Positions 61,266 to 64,000 of a stretch of DNA of 64,000 bases are shown one piece after another. Origin of the DNA: Prorocentrum cordatum (lineage: Eukaryota > Sar > Dinophyceae > Prorocentrales > Prorocentraceae); NCBI GenBank assembly GCA_963575745.1, contig CAUYUJ010015688.1, forward strand, positions 91,001-155,000. The letters are read 5' to 3'. The number at the start of each line of letters is the position of its first letter. The first letter of the stretch is position 1. The notes under the pieces were generated by a model. It had not been told where the DNA came from and searched no databases. It worked only from the letters and a program-made list of their open reading frames with translations. A program made the translations under genes and the position numbers.

Positions 61266-61376
61266 GGCTGCGTTCTTCCGCCAACCGCTTGCGTTCTGCC
61301 TCTGCTGCGACTCGTTGGACCTCCTGCTCGTCGTCGCTCGCCATTTCGTAAGTGCGGGCCTGACTTGATACACCAG

Positions 61377-61390
61377 GCGGGTTTCCCCGC
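61377..61390 (-). repeat. E3 hairpin 18: GCGGG-GAAA-CCCGC
   Basis: Perfect stem; encodes R-G-N-P-P-G. Confidence 0.9.
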
Positions 61391-62324
61391 GGCGAGCGAG
61401 TCCTCTGGGCAGGGGGATCGTTGAAGCGCATGGCCTCGAGACGGCTGTTGACCACGTTGATCTCCTCCTGAGTCATTGGCACCAGAAGTGGATGACCCTC
61501 CCTTGCAGGAGTACGGCCTCTGTTAGGGCTCAGGGCGTCGCTGAGGCCGACAGGGCAGCCGGGTCGGTGTTCCTGGAACTCCTGTGAGCACGGGCCGCAG
61601 GCAGCGCTAGGCCTGCAGCGGCGGCGCTCCTCGATGATGGCTCTCAGCTGTCTCCGCACTGCCTCTTTATCAGGACGTCGGATGTTTGTGGCGACCTGAT
61701 ATCCGCCCCGGATGGACCTGCCCTGGGCGCCCCTGTAGATCGGATTGCCCTGTCCAGAACCAGAGTGCTCACCCGTTCTGCGCCTGGGATCGTTGTAGGC
61801 TAGCAGCTGACCCCCGCGTCGGGCAGCATGCTCCGATGGAGCTGCCTGCCGATATTCACGTGGGAGCCGTCCTTGGGGGTGTTGATCGTCTCTGGGACGC
61901 GCATGTGAGCGAAACCTCCTGGCCCGGTCGTCTGATGATGTGGCTGACATGGCCTGGGCAGGAGCTGGCGCTGTGTCCTGGGCAGGCATAGGCGGCACAT
62001 CCTGGGCAGGAGTGGGCGGCTCATCCTGGGCAGGCAGGCCCCCCTGCTGATGAGGGTCAGCCATGACGAGGTCGTGTGCGGGTGGTTGTGCGTGTGTCTC
62101 GTCTCCGTCGAAGTCCACCTCCTCGTCTTCGCCGTCGATGTTCATCATGGGGGTGGTGGTCTCGTCCTCGCACAGTCCACAGCCGTCCTCGTCTTCGGCT
62201 TCTGCGGTAGGATTGCCAATGATAAGAGTCATCGGCCCATTCGGGACAGGCAGTTTCCCCTGCTGTGGTGGCGTCTGGGCACCGCTGGGCTGCCCCGGCG
62301 TGGGTGGTATGATGGTCGGACCAG

Positions 62325-62338
62325 GCTCGTTACCGAGC
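62325..62338 (-). repeat. E3 hairpin 19: GCTCG-GTAA-CGAGC
   Basis: Perfect stem with the only GTAA loop, still GNRA; encodes L-G-N-E-P-G. Confidence 0.88.
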
Positions 62339-62496
62339 TCGGCGTGCGCCTCGAGCTGAGCATAGTCGTAAGAGGGCTGCCCAATGATGTTGCGCATAGC
62401 CGTGTGGTTGGGGTGGTACCCGGCCGCCTGGAGACCCCGCCCTGGCGGAGGAGGCGCCTGTCCACGCCTAGCGATGGCCCTCTGAAGGGCTTGGCG

Positions 62497-63129
62497 TCAG
62501 CGCCCCTTTGCATACCATAGGTGCCGCTGTACATCGTCGGGGAGCACACTGTCGATGAGAGAGAAGGCAGCCGTCAGCAAGTCCGAGTCGTCACAGACGT
62601 CGGAGTCCTGCAGCATCACATGGCCGCTCTCGACGTTTTGCTGACTGTCTGGGTACTCTTCAGCTTGAGCAGCATGCATCTGCATGAGGGTCTGTAACGC
62701 CGTGTATGGTTCGTACACACCCGGCGCGAACATGCCGGGTGGCTCGTGGGGATTGCCTGGCACGCCCGCGGTGAATGCCTGGGCCCCCAGTTCCATCAAC
62801 TCGCAATAGTTTGGCGGATGCACTGGAGTAGGCCCGCTTCCAGGCAAGAGCTCGGACTGATGCCGAAGGTTATGCTCGACCTCCGAGGGGGTGGCCTCGA
62901 CAGTGACGGCCTCCATCTGGTCCTCGTCGCTGCTCTCGAAAGCCATGATGTTGCCTGGATTTCCGAACGTCCAGTCAAGGAAGGAAAGGGGCTGGTTTCC
63001 CAGCGTTCCGTTCTCCACAGGCGTGAGCTCGATGGCTCCCACGTTGTACCGGCGGAGGTACTCGAGGTAATACGCGTAGAGCCCGTGGCCGTACGCCTCG
63101 ATCTCGTCCAGCGTGTCCACGTTGCTCAC
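62497..63129 (-). pseudogene. E3 polyprotein segment after gag zinc knuckle
   Basis: 210 open codons: YLEYLRRYNVGAIELTPVEN, FLDWTFGNPGNIMAFESSDE, then an acidic/Pro-rich part and LLTAAFSLIDSVLPDDVQRH. No family recognised. Contains one perfect hairpin (62991) and decayed G-N-P copies. Confidence 0.5.
62991..63004 (-). repeat. E3 hairpin 20: GCTGG-GAAA-CCAGC
   Basis: Perfect stem; encodes L-G-N-Q-P. Confidence 0.9.
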
Positions 63130-63319
63130 CCAAGTGAAGAATCTGTTCTACAGTCTCGAACTCTTGGAGACTGAGAGACCCACCCAATAGCAGGTTCACT
63201 TGAGCCCAAATGGACTTCGGACGTTCTACCCTTTCCGTTACCTTTCACTGGGCAATCCTTCACAAGGTGAACGGTGCTATCACATTCATGGCACTTCAAG
63301 ATCTGGCCGTCTCTGCCTC

Positions 63320-63333
63320 GCGGGTTTCCCCGC
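63320..63333 (-). repeat. E3 hairpin 21: GCGGG-GAAA-CCCGC
   Basis: Perfect stem just before the zinc knuckle; encodes R-G-N-P-R-G. Confidence 0.9.
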
Positions 63334-63788
63334 CTACCTTCGCCTTTGCCTGAGGTTTCCTTGCGGCCTTTTCCATGACTCTTTCCCCCCGAAAAATATC
63401 TCACCATACTGATCGTCTGAGAGCCTCTGGAGGAAAGCCGTGATGCCCCGTCCGTTCAACCTTCGGCGACCCCGTTTGCCGTTGCCTTTGCCTTTGAAGC
63501 TCCTCCTGATCCTCCTCCTAACGCGGCGCACTTGTTTGTCGTGTAAACCTCTTCCACCTACGCTTTGCTTGCTGTAGTAACCAAAACGAATGCTCGGCAC
63601 GCTGGTTATCACCTTCAATTTGCATGATATCTGACCAGTCTAGCGGTTCAAGCGCCATCTGGCGATATCGTGTCGGCGTCGGTGCCTGAGTCGAAGTCAT
63701 CGTTTCCTAAGTAGGTGGATACTCCGTCGTCGAGGGGGTTCGCTTCTCCCCATAGAGAGCGGTGAGGCTGAGGTTCTCTACGTGGAGG

Positions 63789-63802
63789 GCTGGTTGCCCA
63801 GC
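63789..63802 (-). repeat. E3 hairpin 22: GCTGG-GCAA-CCAGC
   Basis: Perfect stem near the right edge; read as S-W-A-T-S in the acidic gag frame, not the G-N phase. Confidence 0.88.
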
Positions 63803-63909
63803 TAGGTTGTGATATTTCCCCTGCTAGTAGCGCAGTAGATTCACCAGGATCGTCGGCCCAAATGTTTGTGGGCCCGTTGACAGGCTGAGCTTCAGAGGTT
63901 AAGGTAGTG

Positions 63910-63946
63910 AATTACTCGCTTCGTGGAGCTCCCCATATGTGCATCT
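63910..63946. repeat. ~37-bp motif shared with 3754-3790
   Basis: gtggagctccccatatgtgc followed by atct. Its reverse complement also resembles the satellite core catagggagctccaccgaag. Confidence 0.6.
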
Positions 63947-64000
63947 CATGTTTCATATTATGCCGTAGCGAGCGTCTGTTCATGAACGCTTGACTATAAT

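Larger units (their letters stand above)
60719..62397 (-). pseudogene. E3 polyprotein segment, disordered/acidic
   Basis: 535 open codons from 62397 to 60790; after a frameshift near 60950 the better frame reads EGAMPRGNWAPTIRSSASRE to 60719. It contains an acidic stretch with C-G-L-C (AEDEDGCGLCEDETTTP), Pro/Ala/Gln linkers (PAQDVPPMPAQDTAPAPAQA), a Cys segment (CRPSAACGPCSQEF) and a charged helix (QRVAAEAERKRLAEERSREA). No family recognised. Confidence 0.5.
63126..63925 (-). pseudogene. E3 gag C-terminus with CCHC zinc knuckle
   Basis: Read over three frames. From ~63900: WADDPGESTALLAGEISQPS, LDDGVSTYLGNDDFDSGTDT (acidic). Then WSDIMQIEGDNQRAEHSFWL, RRWKRFTRQ. Then RRVRRRIRRSFKGKGNGKRG, ITAFLQRLSDDQYGEIFFGG. 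Then LKCHECDSTVHLVKDCP, a canonical C-x2-C-x4-H-x4-C knuckle near 63285. Basic Lys/Gly/Arg flanks fit an RNA-binding nucleocapsid. The capsid part must lie beyond the right edge. At least three frameshifts. Confidence 0.75.

Noticed and set aside
1-64000. tRNA, 5S rRNA or SL RNA genes
   Set aside because: I looked for B-box-like words, a leader followed by a GT donor, and T-rich terminators in reasonable spacing and saw none convincing; a covariance-model search would be decisive.

Overview
ORGANISM. This window looks like dinoflagellate nuclear DNA. The strongest single piece of evidence is a complete 22-nt dinoflagellate spliced-leader (DinoSL) sequence on the minus strand at 29791-29770. 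Supporting signs are the high GC content, very dense dispersed and tandem repeats, Ty1/copia-type polyproteins of the kind common in dinoflagellates, and polypyrimidine tracts upstream of coding starts. A Prorocentrum-like core dinoflagellate is my guess from memory of similar sequence and cannot be proved here. There is no rRNA, no convincing tRNA, no CRISPR array and no prokaryotic operon. LAYOUT. Nearly all recognisable coding sequence is on the minus strand. (1) 1-3.6 kb: decayed Ty1/copia-type element E1 (gag, protease and the start of a downstream pol segment), cut by the left edge. (2) 3.6-6.1 kb: five families of short tandem repeat. (3) 6.66-17.4 kb: copia-type element E2, heavily frameshifted. 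It has a gag-like region, a dUTPase with all five family motifs, a broken integrase carrying a ~390-bp interspersed repeat, reverse transcriptase (RT) and RNase H. (4) 18.9-20.8 kb: the best candidate host gene, an unknown basic protein with 19-residue repeats and a clear splice-acceptor-like tract before its ATG. (5) 21.0-23.5 kb: five degenerate copies of a zinc-finger-like module. (6) 24.1-29.8 kb: a LINE-type element (zinc/coiled-coil N-terminus, APE-type endonuclease, RT, RNase H) whose 5' end carries the DinoSL. (7) 30-33 kb: simple repeats and unassigned sequence. (8) 33.3-40.9 kb: a large satellite-like domain that changes orientation twice, with a homogenised 90-bp array and a 784-bp higher-order duplication. 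(9) 41.2-49.4 kb: degenerate 10-mers, microsatellites, minisatellites and dispersed motifs shared with 4-5 kb, plus one possible dinoflagellate gene fragment at 42.7-43.9 kb. (10) 49.4-64 kb: a long copia-type element E3 (gag zinc knuckle, several kb of extra polyprotein with a RING-H2 finger, aspartic protease, a methyltransferase-like segment, integrase, RT, RNase H), running off the right edge. MAIN DISCOVERY CANDIDATE. E3 is studded over 14.4 kb with a 14-nt palindrome. On the coding strand it reads GCNNG-GNRA-CNNGC: a 5-bp stem capped by a GNRA tetraloop. I count 22 copies with complete pairing (one through a G.U wobble), five with one mismatch and several degenerate ones. The two inner stem positions vary with compensatory changes (seven stem types) while the GNRA loop and outer GC pairs stay fixed. 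Copies lie in different reading phases and in non-coding parts. E2 carries its own, different family (a stem capped by the triloop TGC, nine copies, also palindromic), and E1 has one possible copy of that type. I infer element-specific reiterated RNA hairpins, perhaps packaging or assembly signals, or else mobile palindromic mini-elements. STATE OF GENES. E1, E2, E3 and the LINE all have frameshifts, in-frame stops or lost catalytic residues, so most entries are pseudogene fragments. Coordinates of fragments are approximate where frames change.
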